DNA from: Casuarius casuarius
Taxonomy: Eukaryota > Chordata > Aves > Casuariiformes > Casuariidae
DNA: 64,000 nt
Assembly (NCBI GenBank): GCA_003342895.1
Contig: PTFA01000196.1
Coordinates: forward strand, 376,053 to 440,052
Direction: 5' to 3'
Under the pieces are notes generated by a model. The model was not told the DNA's origin, ran no database searches, and saw nothing but the letters and a program-made list of their open reading frames with translations. Below, piece after piece: positions 25,701 to 37,604 of this stretch. Each line of letters opens with the position of its first letter. The first letter of the stretch is position 1. The position numbers were made by a program, and so were the translations under genes.

Positions 25701-28700
25701 GATATTTATACTAAGAAAAGTAGTATTGAAAACAAAATTGAGAGATTTGAAGAACAATTTGGTTTTATTTAAGTCTGATCACCGAGTTCTTCATAACTTG
25801 TACTTGTCTCCGCAGAGTTTCGGCAGGTCGGTGAAGGGAGCATTGTATGCACCAAATGAGCCTGTGTTAGACTACAACATGGTGATTATATTTGTCATGG
25901 CCGTGGGGACTGTTGCAATTGGAGGCTACTGGGCAGGAAGCAGAGATGTGAAAAAGTGAGTAATTAGATTGCAGTATATCAGTTTTCTTACTGTATTTTT
26001 CACAGGGAAAAAAAAAATACGTGGTGGTGTTATCTAAAGAAACTTGAGAGCTCTGCTCATGAGGAGGCTTGTATAACCAGAATGGGAGAATGCTGATGTG
26101 ACATACCTGAGAGGCCTTGTGTTGGCTTTGTCACTACATAGAATTATTACAGTGTATTTTGCATGTGGCTTATTGTAGTGTTTTACCTTTTCAACAAGTT
26201 AGATGTTTTTAAAAAGCTCAAAAGGAAAGTTGGACAGGAATAAGCTTCTGACCCGGGCTTTTGTAAAGACTCCCCTTTAAAGTCCTTTTCTAAAAATCAT
26301 AGAAACTTTTTACTGGTATAGTGTAATTAGATGACTAGGTGGCTAAGAGCAAGAAATAAAACATTTAAAATATGTTGATATCACAGGTAGCAGAATATCT
26401 TTTACTGTTGTCATACTATGTTTATTGTGAATGTTTTCTTGAAATTTTGTGATTTCCTTTTGCAAGTAAGGGGGAAAAGGAGATCTGTGACATACCTATT
26501 TCTGACATTTACTGTATACACAGTTGGACTTAAGTTGCTCCTGTCTTCAGGAGAAATCCTAATTTCTGCAGTGATTAGCAGGATTCTGCTCAGAGTTGTT
26601 AGTAAATGAAAAATAGTGCTCTTGATAAATTAACACAGCAGCTATTTTATGCATCACGTTGAATCTGCTATTCATATACCTGCGTAGACATGTGAAGTTT
26701 CGCTGACTAGAGTGGGAATCTATGCAGTGGCAATCCATTACTGTGGTGTCATATTTTCCAACTGCATGTAGTTGTCACTGAAGATACAGAGCCCTTGCAT
26801 ATGTTGTTGCAGCAGTGGTCTGATTATATCCATGTTACTCTTTCAGACGATACATGAAGCACAAACGTGATGATGGGGCGGAGAAACATGATGATGAAAC
26901 TGTCGATGTGACTCCAATAATGATCTGTGTATTTGTAGTGATGTGCTGCTCAATGCTGGTCCTCCTTTACTTCTTCTATGACCACTTAGGTACCCTTAAA
27001 GTTATTTCTATTAAAAAGACTTCAATACCACTAGGCTGTCATTGCTTAGAGCCTTTCTACTGTGAAAATGATTATGAATGGCTGTCTTCTGCTGTGTCTC
27101 TTCATGCCAATATGATTTAAAACCATGCAAAAAACTGCTGGCTAGGTCTTTATACCTAGTTTTAGTGAGATTGGAATAGGTGAACACAGAGCTTCTTTCA
27201 AGCATTAAAACCTATTAAGTAGATGTAGTCTTAATGCCTTAGACTTCTGTTTTTGTCCAAGCTTTTATTCAAACCTCTGCTCTTGTCTGTATTGTTAATT
27301 AATTTAAGGCATTAAAATATGGAAACAAATGTGCATGTTTCTACTCATTACTCTTTTAACTAATTGATTGAGGAAAAAACATGAGAGCTTAAGACACTGA
27401 AATTTCCATCCTCATTTTTTTGAGGAACATATTTTTGTCTGTTATTAAAAACAAATGAAAGATGCATCCCATCTGTATTAATCCATTTTGTTACTGAGTG
27501 ATTTGAACAGAGTTCCTTTTAACAATGAGACTTTAAGCCTTGTTTCCCATGTCAGGCTTTGTGGTTCTGTTTTGTTCAGCTGGGACTTGAAAAGAAGTCT
27601 CTCTTATCTTATACTACTTGCACTTACTACTTTTTCTTTCTCAGTCTATGTTATCATAGGTATATTCTGCCTGGCTGCCTCAATTGGTCTTTACAGTTGT
27701 CTGTCCCCCTTTGTAAGAAGATTCCCATTGGGAAAATGCAGGTATGTGGCAATTTCCACATTTTATTAAGCAAAATCATCTTCTGTCAAGTCTTTAAAAT
27801 TTTGGATAGGTGGTAGATTCACCAGCTTCATACTTCAGAATGGAAGATCTACAGTTGACTGTGCCTTTGTTTATGTTTGGCTGGTGTGTTTCATTTTCAG
27901 AATCCCAGACAACAACTTGCCTTATTTTCACAAGCGTCCACAGGTCCGGATGTTGCTATTGGCAGTATTTTGTATCTCTGTCAGCGTAGTCTGGGGAATC
28001 TTCAGGAACGAAGATCAGTAAGTGTATATTTTCCTTTCTGTGCTAGAAGATTGTAATATGCTTTATGATACCTCTGCCCTATCGTATAAATTAATGACTT
28101 TCTCAGTTACCTAAACTTACCCAGAATTTAGGAGGGACAGGAAATAGACTAAAAATTTAGACACATATGTAGCTGTGCCTCCCAGAGGAAGTACTTCATC
28201 TGTCTTGTTGGCTTAAGTTTCAGAAAACTACCTGTTATTAAGCCTGAATTTTTGTGAGTACCACTCCATATTGTGACCACTGTGGCGTAAGGCAGCCTTT
28301 CATTAATAAAGAATTCAATAATTTGCAAATATATACTAGACATTTTATGCTGCTGTTTATTGTTCAGTGGCGATATTTTACACTGGATGGTTCTCATCTA
28401 GTTTATTCACATGAAATATTTCTTGTCGGATGATTGCCAGACATGACATTCACTTTTACAGTTTAAATGTTCTTTATCATTACACAACACCATTTGTATT
28501 GTTACTATCTATTAAGAACCAACCGATGCAGGTTTGAATCTGTTTTATGAATTGTGGCAGATTGTGTTTAAAAAAAAAAAAAAAAAAAAACCTCTATTAC
28601 TGTATTATCACTAGTTTAACCAAAATGAACTGAAAGGAGACTTAAGTCTTCATGAACTTAAAGTATTTAAGTAATTACAGCCATATGCAAGTTATTACTT

Positions 28701-31700
28701 ACATCTTTGATTTTTAAATGACAATAAACCAACACTTTATAGTTACAGTTGTTTTCAGCTCAGATTTTTCACAGAAGGTGAAACACTCTAAACATGGATC
28801 TTCTTTTTTTAATTTCAATCAGCCACTTTTTCCTTTGGACATGAGTTGAGAGAGGAGCCTTCCATCTCTCCATTCAGTCTCAAAATTCAGCTGAGGATGA
28901 AAAGAAAAAAGGAAAACTATTTTCTTTCTTTAGGTGGGCCTGGATTCTACAAGATGCTTTAGGAATTGCTTTCTGTCTTTACATGTTGAAAACAATTCGC
29001 CTGCCAACGTTTAAGGTATGGAAGTTACATAGCTGTAAAAAGAGAAGGTTTGCCTGTATATGGGTGAACAGTGGAGTTGCTTATAATGGCATATATTAGT
29101 TTGGAAGTGTGCTTCCATTGATATATGACTTGGAAAAGTGAAGTAACAAATATAATGTAGACCAACATGGTTAAGTGGTGCGTAATTGTCTTGCATGGTG
29201 CTAGGTAACATACAGCTCTGTAGAGTTGACTACTAATAAGTCACCTCAACTAAAAGTATTTCTGACGTGCTATAAATCCAAAGATTTGAGATTGTCTGCT
29301 TATACGTCAGGGAGTAGAGGAATGAGGACAAAATGACCTGGTATCATCTTCAGCAGCAATATAATATTTTCCTGGCTTTGGTGATCCTTTAGCTGTCCAG
29401 TTCACTGAATATGGAGTTTAATGAGGAATAAGGGTTAATCCGGTATATGTTTCTGTTTAATGTGACAAAAGGCTTTCATGAAAAAAGCCTCTCTGAGCAA
29501 AACAGCTTCTAACATTTTTTAATATTGATTAAAAGTTTCTGCAATCCTTAATAAGATTTTTCTCTAATGATTGATTTCATCTCATCACTAAAATTATTTG
29601 CTGTATTTCTGGTCTAAATTTGCATAGCTTAAATCTCCTAGTTTTGCTTGAATGATAACAGTCTAATTTCTGTTGCCCAAGTAAGGATTTATAGACTTAC
29701 TAGTCAAATCACTTCTTAATATTGTCAGCTATGTGTTTCCAGTCCTTTAGTTATACTCACTTCTTTATGTGGTTCATCAGCATCCTTCCTAAATTCTATA
29801 CATTGCAACATAGGCATAGTTTTTCAGTAACATTTGAACCATGCCAAATACAGAGTTGACTTAACCCCTTTTTTTTTGGTATGTCCGTGAATCACCTTAG
29901 TCACACTTTTATGTGCAATGTTAGTTGACGTTCTATTATAAACATGACTCTTCCTCATAAGTATTTTTTTTCTAACCCATCTTGTTAGTACAGCTACTCT
30001 TTTTTTTTCTTCAGGTGGTACCTTAAATACTTCAGTTTTATTAAAACTTCCTCTTTGCTTGTAGTTGGTTTGCGTGTAATATACAGCGACCTTGTACCAA
30101 TGACCTTGTATTTTTTTTAGTGATGAATTTTAGGTCTTTAGAAACATCATGAACTGTATCATGTAGATTTTATTAATCATGATTGCTTCATGTAGATTTG
30201 CTGTTTGGAGATCTGTCAGCTGTCATTTTTTTAAATAGATCTCAATATTCATTCTGCTGCAAATTTAAATTTGAGTAGACAGACTCCTCCCCCCCACTTC
30301 TTTAATTTGGCACAGTGCTGACAGAACATTCTGGCTTTTTTTTTCCTCAAGTCTTCCAGAACTTATTCAATAATCTATGATAAAATTCAATGCCAGTGGC
30401 TTCATTGTTCCTCAGGCATCTCTCAAAACTCTGTTCCATGTTGTCTTCACCTATAAATTTGCTTTCCTGAGACAGGTTGGCCAAAATTAATGCAGATACT
30501 GTTTCAAGCTATATTAGCATCCAATAGAGAAAAGGCAGAACTCTTCAATGACTGCTAACAGTTTGAAATGGCACCATTTTCAGGTTTTGCAGGATAAGGA
30601 ATTTTGGGGACTAACGCATAACTTCTTGCCTGAGGATTTTTTCTTTTATATGTTGTATACAAGGCCAGATGCTTCTATCTAAAATCTATAGGAATTAAGG
30701 AAAACATATGGCTGACTTGTATAATCCTTGATAACTTTTGATTTGATTACTCTCAAATTGCTAATTCTTCTTTGCCGTTTGCTAACGCATAGTATGTGAA
30801 TACCCACCAAGGATTTTGTCTCTCCCTTCAGGGTTGTACCTTGCTCCTCCTGGTTCTTTTTGTGTACGATGTGTTTTTTGTATTTATCACGCCTTTTCTA
30901 ACAAAGGTAAGTAAAGTGCTTCTCTAGTGCTGCTGCTCCCAGAGCCGCCCGTTTCTCTGTGTGTTCCTAAATGAACCTAGACCTGCTGGCTGAAGTGCTG
31001 GTTTACAATTTCCTCTTTTCTTTAGACTGGGGAGAGTATAATGGTGGAGGTGGCTGCAGGCCCGTCTGATTCTGCCACTCATGAAAAGGTACTGTACGTA
31101 GCCTGAAAATACGAGACAAACTCCCAGCTATTAAGTTTTCAACTACTCTAAAGTTCAAAGACTGCAAAGAGCTGAAATGGAGATGTCAGTCTGAAAAGAA
31201 TTTTGTGTGGAAATATAAAGTGCTCCTGAGCTCTTTGGAAATACATAGCAAAAGCAGGGGGGCAACACAAACTTTCAATGGCTCATCGTAATAGCTTTGG
31301 TTTTCCTTTATCTTGATTTATAAGGATTTCAACGCAAGGAAGGTGGTTAGCTTAGTTTCACAAAAATATATGAACATGTTTGTGAATATCACTAATCACT
31401 AATGAAGCGTATCTCTTTTTACCTAAAGAGATTAAAATTATGTGATCAGTCTATCTCTTGCCCCCTCCCTTATTTTGATAACTGCTTTATGAAAAGCTGA
31501 GGCTAGGCAGAGGAGAGAAACCCAAATTGGAGGCATTGGAAAGAAAACAGACACCAGAATTCAGCAGCTCTGTATTCTGTTTGACGATAGCCAGTATGTG
31601 CAGAGTTGTAGAACATGTGTCGGACTCAGGGCAGGGTAAGGGAAGGGGAAAGCAGGTAAGGTGTAGGAGTTACTCAGATGCAAAGTGTAAAACTAATAAG

Positions 31701-34700
31701 AAAATTGGTGAGAAGCCTGCTTTTGTTAATTTAAGTCTAGGTTTCTTTTTGAGCAATGAATATACTACTGTCACATGGGAATTAACAGTAAAGAAAATAG
31801 CTGCCTGCAGAAGGAACTAAGAGTAGATCATCCATGCTATTTTCTTACACTGTTATGTTTTGTACCCCTTTAGTTTTTTGTATGTTCCAGTTTTATACAC
31901 AGAAGAAATTGTGAAGAAGAGTAGTTATAGCATAAGTAGATACAACTATTGTGGTTATAGCATAAGCAAAAAAGAAAACTGAAGTTTCTTTAATGTACTG
32001 TATTTAAAAAAAAAAAAGAAAAAAGAAAAATGCTTGCACTGAGCCTTGCCCCACCTTTTGTCAGAATTGCAATTTATATAGTACGTAGGAACATTGGCTG
32101 TTATAAAACACTTGGAAAAAATATGGAAAATGAGTGACTTAAATACCAGTCTTCACTTTTTTGAGATTTTAAATGCAGCCAGGAGAACCAAATATAAATG
32201 GACACTTCTTACACACTTGTCAGCTTACCAGAATAGTTTATTTGTTAGAGTTAAAGCAGAGTTGTTGATGTGTGCAGCCCATCATGTGTGAGGACTCCAA
32301 AATTAATATAGAGTGTTTTGAGATCTGTTTGCCGTACTGAGGGTTGTCTTAGCCATTTGTTTTTTTTACATTCATTCATTGCTTGCATCTTAAATATTTT
32401 TTGTTAGTTGTTGGTAATATTAATGAAAGCTCTCAGATATAATGAACTATGATGTGAAAAAGATGTTTCCTCTGTTTGTAGTCTGCAATTCCAATGCAAC
32501 AAGTTTTAGCAGATGTTGGTAATATATAGAGAAAACATTCACAAAGTGTCTCTTTTATTTCCAAGCTCCCAATGGTCCTGAAGGTTCCAAGACTGAACTC
32601 CTCACCGTTGGCTCTTTGTGATAGGCCTTTTTCTCTCCTAGGATTTGGAGACATTTTAGTTCCAGGTATTTCTTAGTATGTTTAGAATTTTTCTTGTTGC
32701 ACATGTGGGTATTAGTTTGTTCCCCTTTTACTCCCATTTCAATTGGGAAATTTGATTTGGCTTGAATAAACCTGATATATTAAGTAAACCTTTTATGTTC
32801 CTTCTTTTCTCTGCACTGTTTGTCTTTAAATTCACATTAATGTGGCTAAGTTTCATGTGCAGAGATATCAAGAAATGCAGATAAACTAAAGAGCTGATTT
32901 AGCAGTTGTCTTATATACATATATTTACATATTTTAATACTATGTGGCGGTCAAGGTTACATGTGCAAATGACTTGTCCATTTGCACATGTATATGTGTG
33001 TACACACACTGACTTAAAATTTTATAATTTTGTTATTCACAGAATATCCAGTGTTTTTACCATACCTTCTCTCAAATTTGACATCAGACAGTATTTAGAA
33101 GTATGCCCAGCACCATTGCAGTTAAAAACAGCTTTGGATTTCAAATTTCTTCCAGAAATCCTTTTCTAAGTTATTTGTTCTATTTGGGGAAATTTGAACT
33201 CTTTACTGAGGTTTTTCTATTTTTCACTTGAGATTTCTCAGCAGACTTCAGTAGACTTGCAGAAAGTAGCATCCGATGACCTTGTGCCACCTGCAGTGGG
33301 GCTTGGGGGGGATCTTGTCAATGCATATAAGTATCTGAAGGGAGGTGTAAAGAGGATGGGGCCAGACTCTCTTCATCGGTCCCCAGTGATAGGATGAGAG
33401 GCAACTGGCACAAACTGAAACACAGGAAGTTCTGTCTGAATATAAGGAAAAACTTCTTTACTGTGAGAGTAACAGAGCATGGGAACAGGTTGCCCAGGGA
33501 AGTTGTGGAGTCTCTGTGCTTGGAGATACTCAAAAGCCATCTGGATAGGATCCTGGGGCAACCTGCTGTAGGTGACCCTGCTTGAGCTGGAGGGTGGGCT
33601 AGATCACCAGAGCTCTCTTCCAACCTCAGCCATTCTGTGATTCTGTGAAGTCACCCACCACCACCACCAAAAAAAAAAGTATTTACCAGTGATTAGAGTT
33701 CTTCAGGATGTGCTGCCCATTCATAGCGTGACCTCCTGCTTGCTCTCCACCTCTCCCAGTGTTTCCCCAGGATCACTTTCTTCCAAAGTTCAAACCTGAG
33801 AGTGAACCAAGTGTTTACATAACCATGTGTGGAACATCAAGAAACTTAGTCTGAGAGTAACAAAATTGTCCAGGCTGTAGCGACTGAACATACACAACAC
33901 TGGGCTTGTGGACAATTCATCTGGTAGCCCTCATTTATTGTGAATGCCTTATTTTTTTTATTAGCCGTAAAATCTTCTGTGGTAAAATTGTCACTTTGTT
34001 GCTTTGGTTCCCCAGATAATTCTTTCTAATTTTCACAAAAATGAGTAAAATAAACATGGGTGTTTAATTAGGAGAAATTCCTAAGACTCATTTGCCTAAT
34101 GTTTTCATATTGCATTGAAGAGCCTATCCAGTCAGTTATGGATTGATAAAACATAAATTGGTAATATTTTAAGCTGCTCTGTATAAAAATGTATTAACTG
34201 ATCTATAGTAGGCAGAGTCATAAGCTGTAAATTACTACTGCCTTTCCTAGGAGGTATAAGCGGTGAACCTACCGTCCCTCTTAGTTTGAACATCATATTT
34301 TTGTAGCTCTTGGGGACTGGATTGTCTTATCATGGATCTCCTTATTTATAGACGCTAATATTAGATTGCTTGTATTGTACTGGGCCTGTGTTATCATATA
34401 ACTGTTATGTAGGATGTGCAGTCCCATGAATAATACTGCCATAGTAGTTAAATGCCAGAGTGCACAAAGTAGTGCTGGAAAAATCTTAAAGGTTCCTAGA
34501 TAAACTGATATGTCTTTGTTTATGTTCATCTATGGATGGGTTGAAAAACTGTTGTAATTGTTCCTTGCTTTTGTAGGCTTACTGGTGGCCTATTGCCATA
34601 GATTTGATATTCAGGTGCAGTCCTCCAGAGTCTATTTTGTAGCCTGCACAATAGGTATGTATGACACTGACTCTTGAACACAACACCTAGAGGAATCACT

Positions 34701-37604
34701 CCCTTTAAAAGTATGCTGTAGATCTCATATTACACGGTTTGGTTTGATTCTTCTCCTCCTTTCATTATCAGACAGTGAAATAACTTAGAGAGGTTGACTC
34801 CCTGAGCTGTTTTGTCCAACATATAGATGAGGCTTGTTGTTATCATGGTTTATGTATCACCAGAAACCCTGCTTCATCCACAATATCTTTATATAAGCTT
34901 AGCTACTCATTCTGATTTCCTGGTTCACAAATCCTTGAGTGTATTACATATGAAAGTTCAGGTTCAAGGGTATCTGACTTTGTTTTTAGTTGTGTATTCT
35001 AAAAAAGCTGTGATTGACCTATGATATAACAAATCACATCATGATGGCTGTAATTTCTTCAGAATTACTACCATGTTGACTATTAATATGAAATTTGAGG
35101 CTTTTGTCAGATGTTTCTTTGTAAAATAGTTGTAATGATTTAAGAAGTTTTTAACTTGGTGATAGTATAGGTAAAACTCTTACCTGTATAGTGAAACAGA
35201 TTTAGAGAAGCCGTATGGTCAGTGACTATATTGCAGCTGTGGGATTTATGAACAGATGAACTGCAGCATCTTAAATCACTACAGTCTTCTCACAAGCAAA
35301 TGTCTTGGAATTTGGGGGTTTAAGTGCCAGTCAGGAGCTTCGTTTGGGGTTCTGTCCTTTAAGGAATAAAAGCAGTAACCTAAAACTCCAGGTCAAATTC
35401 TAAAAACTAAAATAATTCCCTTGTAGGGCAGGGTGGTAAGGGCTTTGGAGNCAGCAAACTTGTAAATAACTTGGTCTTGCATGTGCATATCTGTAAGAGC
35501 TGATAACTTTCACTTTGGCAGAGCATATAAATTAACTGACTTCTGGCATCATCACCTATTTCACTTTTTTTTTTTTAGTTTTATGCAGTAGTCTGTAGAA
35601 TCCATCATGGAAAAACTTTTAGAAAACTGCTTCAGAAATTCTTGCAAGTAGCAGAGTTAAAGAAACTCTGATTTTTACACTTTTATTTCAAGGTACAAAA
35701 ACTTGAAATTATTTTATCTCAGCGGCTCTTGAACTCCTTCCTGTTCTGATACTTTCAAACCATTTTTGCAGAAATTGATAGGAAAATGTCATATCAATGA
35801 AGAGTCAGCAGTGCGCCCTTGCAGCAATGCAAACTAACCACATACTAGGCTGTATTAGCAAGAGTGCAGCCAGCAGGTTGAGAGAAGTGATTATTCCCCT
35901 CTAATAGGAGTGAGTTTCATTTATTTATTTTGCCTCTCTAAAACTGGTCAAGGTGATGAATTAGCCACACAGAATATACTAGGCAGATCACATTACTTTC
36001 ACGACATATTATCAATAGACTGTAGTATGGCTGCTAAGCAAATTAGTATTCCAAACTTATATTGCATGTATAATGTTTGTGTTTGAAGAAGCTTGGAAAA
36101 GTTCTGAAAGTGGTGTTTTACATATTACTTGAGAAAAGTTGCTGTTAAAATGCTTGTCTAGCTAATTATTTAACTGTTCTTAGCTCATCTGTAACTGAAG
36201 AACTCTTCTTGCTGGTTTTGTTTCCTTCTAGCATATGGCATAGGTCTTCTTGTGACCTTCGTAGCCTTGGCACTGATGCAGATGGGCCAGCCAGCTCTCC
36301 TCTACTTGGTGCCCTGTACGCTTATCACAAGCTTTGCTGTGGCTCTTTGGAGAAAGGAGCTTGCAATGTTCTGGACGGGCAGCGGCTTTGCGGTGAATAC
36401 CAGTTTGATATGAGTGTCTTCAAGAAATACTAATATTATAAAACCTAACTAGAATTAAAGTTGAGTAAAATATTGTGGTATTATCCAACAGCAACAAAGA
36501 ATTTTGTTTTGCTTGACTGAATGTTTCCTTTTTAATTTTTTTGTTGGCCTCAGTAATATTTTAATTTTTCTTAAACTGATTAGTGAAAAGTAAATTCGTT
36601 CTTGTGTATCCATCTTAATCTTGCTGTAATTTTGGTGGTTTGATCTTTGAAAACATGATTATTTTTATTATTGCAGTATGTAGCTCTTAATCTTTTTCTT
36701 CATTTTTTTTGATAGCCTAGTACAAGATACTAAATTATCAGTTTGGTGTTTCATCTGTTACAATTGAAATTAATTTCATTAATTTTTATTATGACGCATA
36801 TTAATTTTTTCAAATGATTACTTGAATGGAGAAACTGGAGGTTCCCCCTGCAAGTGAACATTATTTCATTATTCAATTATTTTTGATAAACTCAGTTCTC
36901 CAGGGGGAAGTTGTGGAGACTAATTATTGAAAATATATTTGAGATCACCTGAAATGTGGTTAAAAAATGTTGTGAATGATAAAAGCTTACATGGTTTTAA
37001 AAAGTGATTAAATAAATCATTTAATAAACTAATCACTTCAAAAAAAAAAAAAAATTCTCTTATACTATAAAAAGCACAGCTAAGACAACTGTATGCATCT
37101 GTGTCCACTACTGGACTCTACTGATAGCAGAGATGACCAACCTCTTATCTTCATCTTGTATGACAGTTCTGATCACACCTGTAACTGGACACATAGTCAA
37201 ATAAGTCTGCTGTTAACCTGAGTATGAGCTCAGCTTCTAGCAGTTACTGTTTATACTGCTCTTGGTAGCAGTAGTAGTTCCTGCTTCTCGTTCTAATGAT
37301 GATCTTTCATTTACAGAAAGACCTACCTCAGCCTCCCTTGGTGATAGCTCCTGTCAGCTGCCATGAGCTTCCCAAAGACACCAGTGTACCAGCCTCTCAA
37401 CAGGACACAGAGCAAATGACTAATCCTACCCTCCACGTGGAGGAGCTGCACGATCCCACCTTGGCTGCGGAGGAGCTGGCCGATACCACCACAAAGACAG
37501 AACAGCCAGAAACTTCTGTCTCACGGAGTGAGGAACCAGCCAGTCAGAACAAGGACGACTTTGAAAGCAAAAGCCTAAACCCAGAGCAAAACCAGCTGGA
37601 ATAA
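12807..37604 (+). CDS. SPPL2B: Signal peptide peptidase-like 2B, complete (598 aa)
   Basis: SPPL2B is an intramembrane aspartyl protease of late secretory and endosomal membranes that cleaves type II membrane stubs; TNF and ITM2B are known family substrates. Fifteen exons join in frame: 12807-12866, 18647-18766, 22924-23106, 25197-25286, 25816-25955, 26847-26989, 27645-27741, 27901-28017, 28934-29015, 30832-30906, 31026-31088, 32566-32665, 34577-34654, 36232-36392 and 37317-37604 (1797 bases). All introns are GT-AG. Exon 1 is a signal peptide. Exons 2-5 hold the luminal protease-associated domain with sequons at Asn95 and Asn127. Nine membrane spans follow. The active-site motifs are intact: YD (Asp357), GFGD (Asp419) and PAL (470-472). 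The acidic tail (504-598) carries a tandem repeat. Intron 1 is 5.8 kb and contains an assembly gap. Human SPPL2B is similar in length (592 aa from memory). Confidence 0.97.
13804..13858. other. Assembly gap of 55 Ns in SPPL2B intron 1
   Basis: A run of 55 Ns is preceded by a C/T-rich stretch and followed directly by nine Cs. The flanks suggest an unresolved C-rich simple repeat just downstream of the CpG island. The true length is unknown. Confidence 0.95.
17672..17870 (-). mobile_element. CR1 fragment, internally deleted, in SPPL2B intron 1
   Basis: The plus strand shows the antisense CR1 3' end (AATCACAAAATCAAAGAATAG, then GGGACCTCTGGAGATCATCTAGTCC). Soon after comes a segment from the reverse-transcriptase region (ACCAAGTATTGACCCTGGAG). 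In an intact CR1 these parts are several hundred bases apart, so the middle is missing. Confidence 0.7.
19869..19905. repeat. TA/TG-rich microsatellite
   Basis: Alternating TATG, TATA and CATA units within SPPL2B intron 2. Imperfect and AT-rich. Confidence 0.7.
21255..21385 (-). mobile_element. Degraded CR1 3'-end fragment in SPPL2B intron 2
   Basis: Antisense CR1 tail recognised by GAAAGCACCTCTGGAGATCA followed by CTTGCCCAATTTTCTG and a GGGCCTCAGATTAGG stretch. It lacks the terminal CR1 repeats. Boundaries are approximate. Confidence 0.55.
22742..22770. repeat. T17A12 homopolymer junction
   Basis: Seventeen Ts run directly into twelve As, so the two can fold back on each other. It lies about 150 bases upstream of SPPL2B exon 3. 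Confidence 0.9.
23955..24870 (-). mobile_element. Ancient CR1 copy in SPPL2B intron 3
   Basis: The plus strand starts TAAGAACATAAGAAATGGC with a following CAGTGTCAGGGTAGTAT segment. It resembles the antisense 3' end of older amniote CR1 families, whose tails end in TTCTTATGTTC-type repeats. Further right, 24710-24830 contains the antisense reverse-transcriptase landmark TTTGGCAAGGTCCTTCTGGA and TTATCTGCAAACTTGGAG. The two landmarks have the order and spacing of one long, decayed element. No intact reading frame remains. Confidence 0.6.
24957..25005. repeat. TG/TA dinucleotide microsatellite
   Basis: Compound (TG)n(TA)n repeat in SPPL2B intron 3, just beyond the ancient CR1 copy. Likely length-polymorphic. 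Confidence 0.9.
28570..28590. repeat. Poly(A) tract of 21 bases
   Basis: An uninterrupted A run in SPPL2B intron 8. No retrogene body was recognised on its 5' side. Confidence 0.9.
33311..33648 (+). mobile_element. CR1 3' end, sense orientation, in SPPL2B intron 12
   Basis: A 5'-truncated CR1 with good preservation. It runs through AGGAAGTTCTGTCTGAATAT, GGAACAGGTTGCCCAGGGAA and CTGTAGGTGACCCTGCTTGA, and ends with the diagnostic repeated tail ATTCTGTGATTCTGTGA at 33632-33648. It lies between SPPL2B exons 12 and 13, in the same orientation as the gene. It holds no intact reading frame. Confidence 0.9.
37425..37484 (+). repeat. 30-bp in-frame tandem duplication in the SPPL2B tail
   Basis: Two adjacent ten-codon units encode PTLHVEELHD and PTLAAEELAD. 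They lie in the last SPPL2B exon and lengthen the acidic cytosolic tail without changing the frame. Confidence 0.85.
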
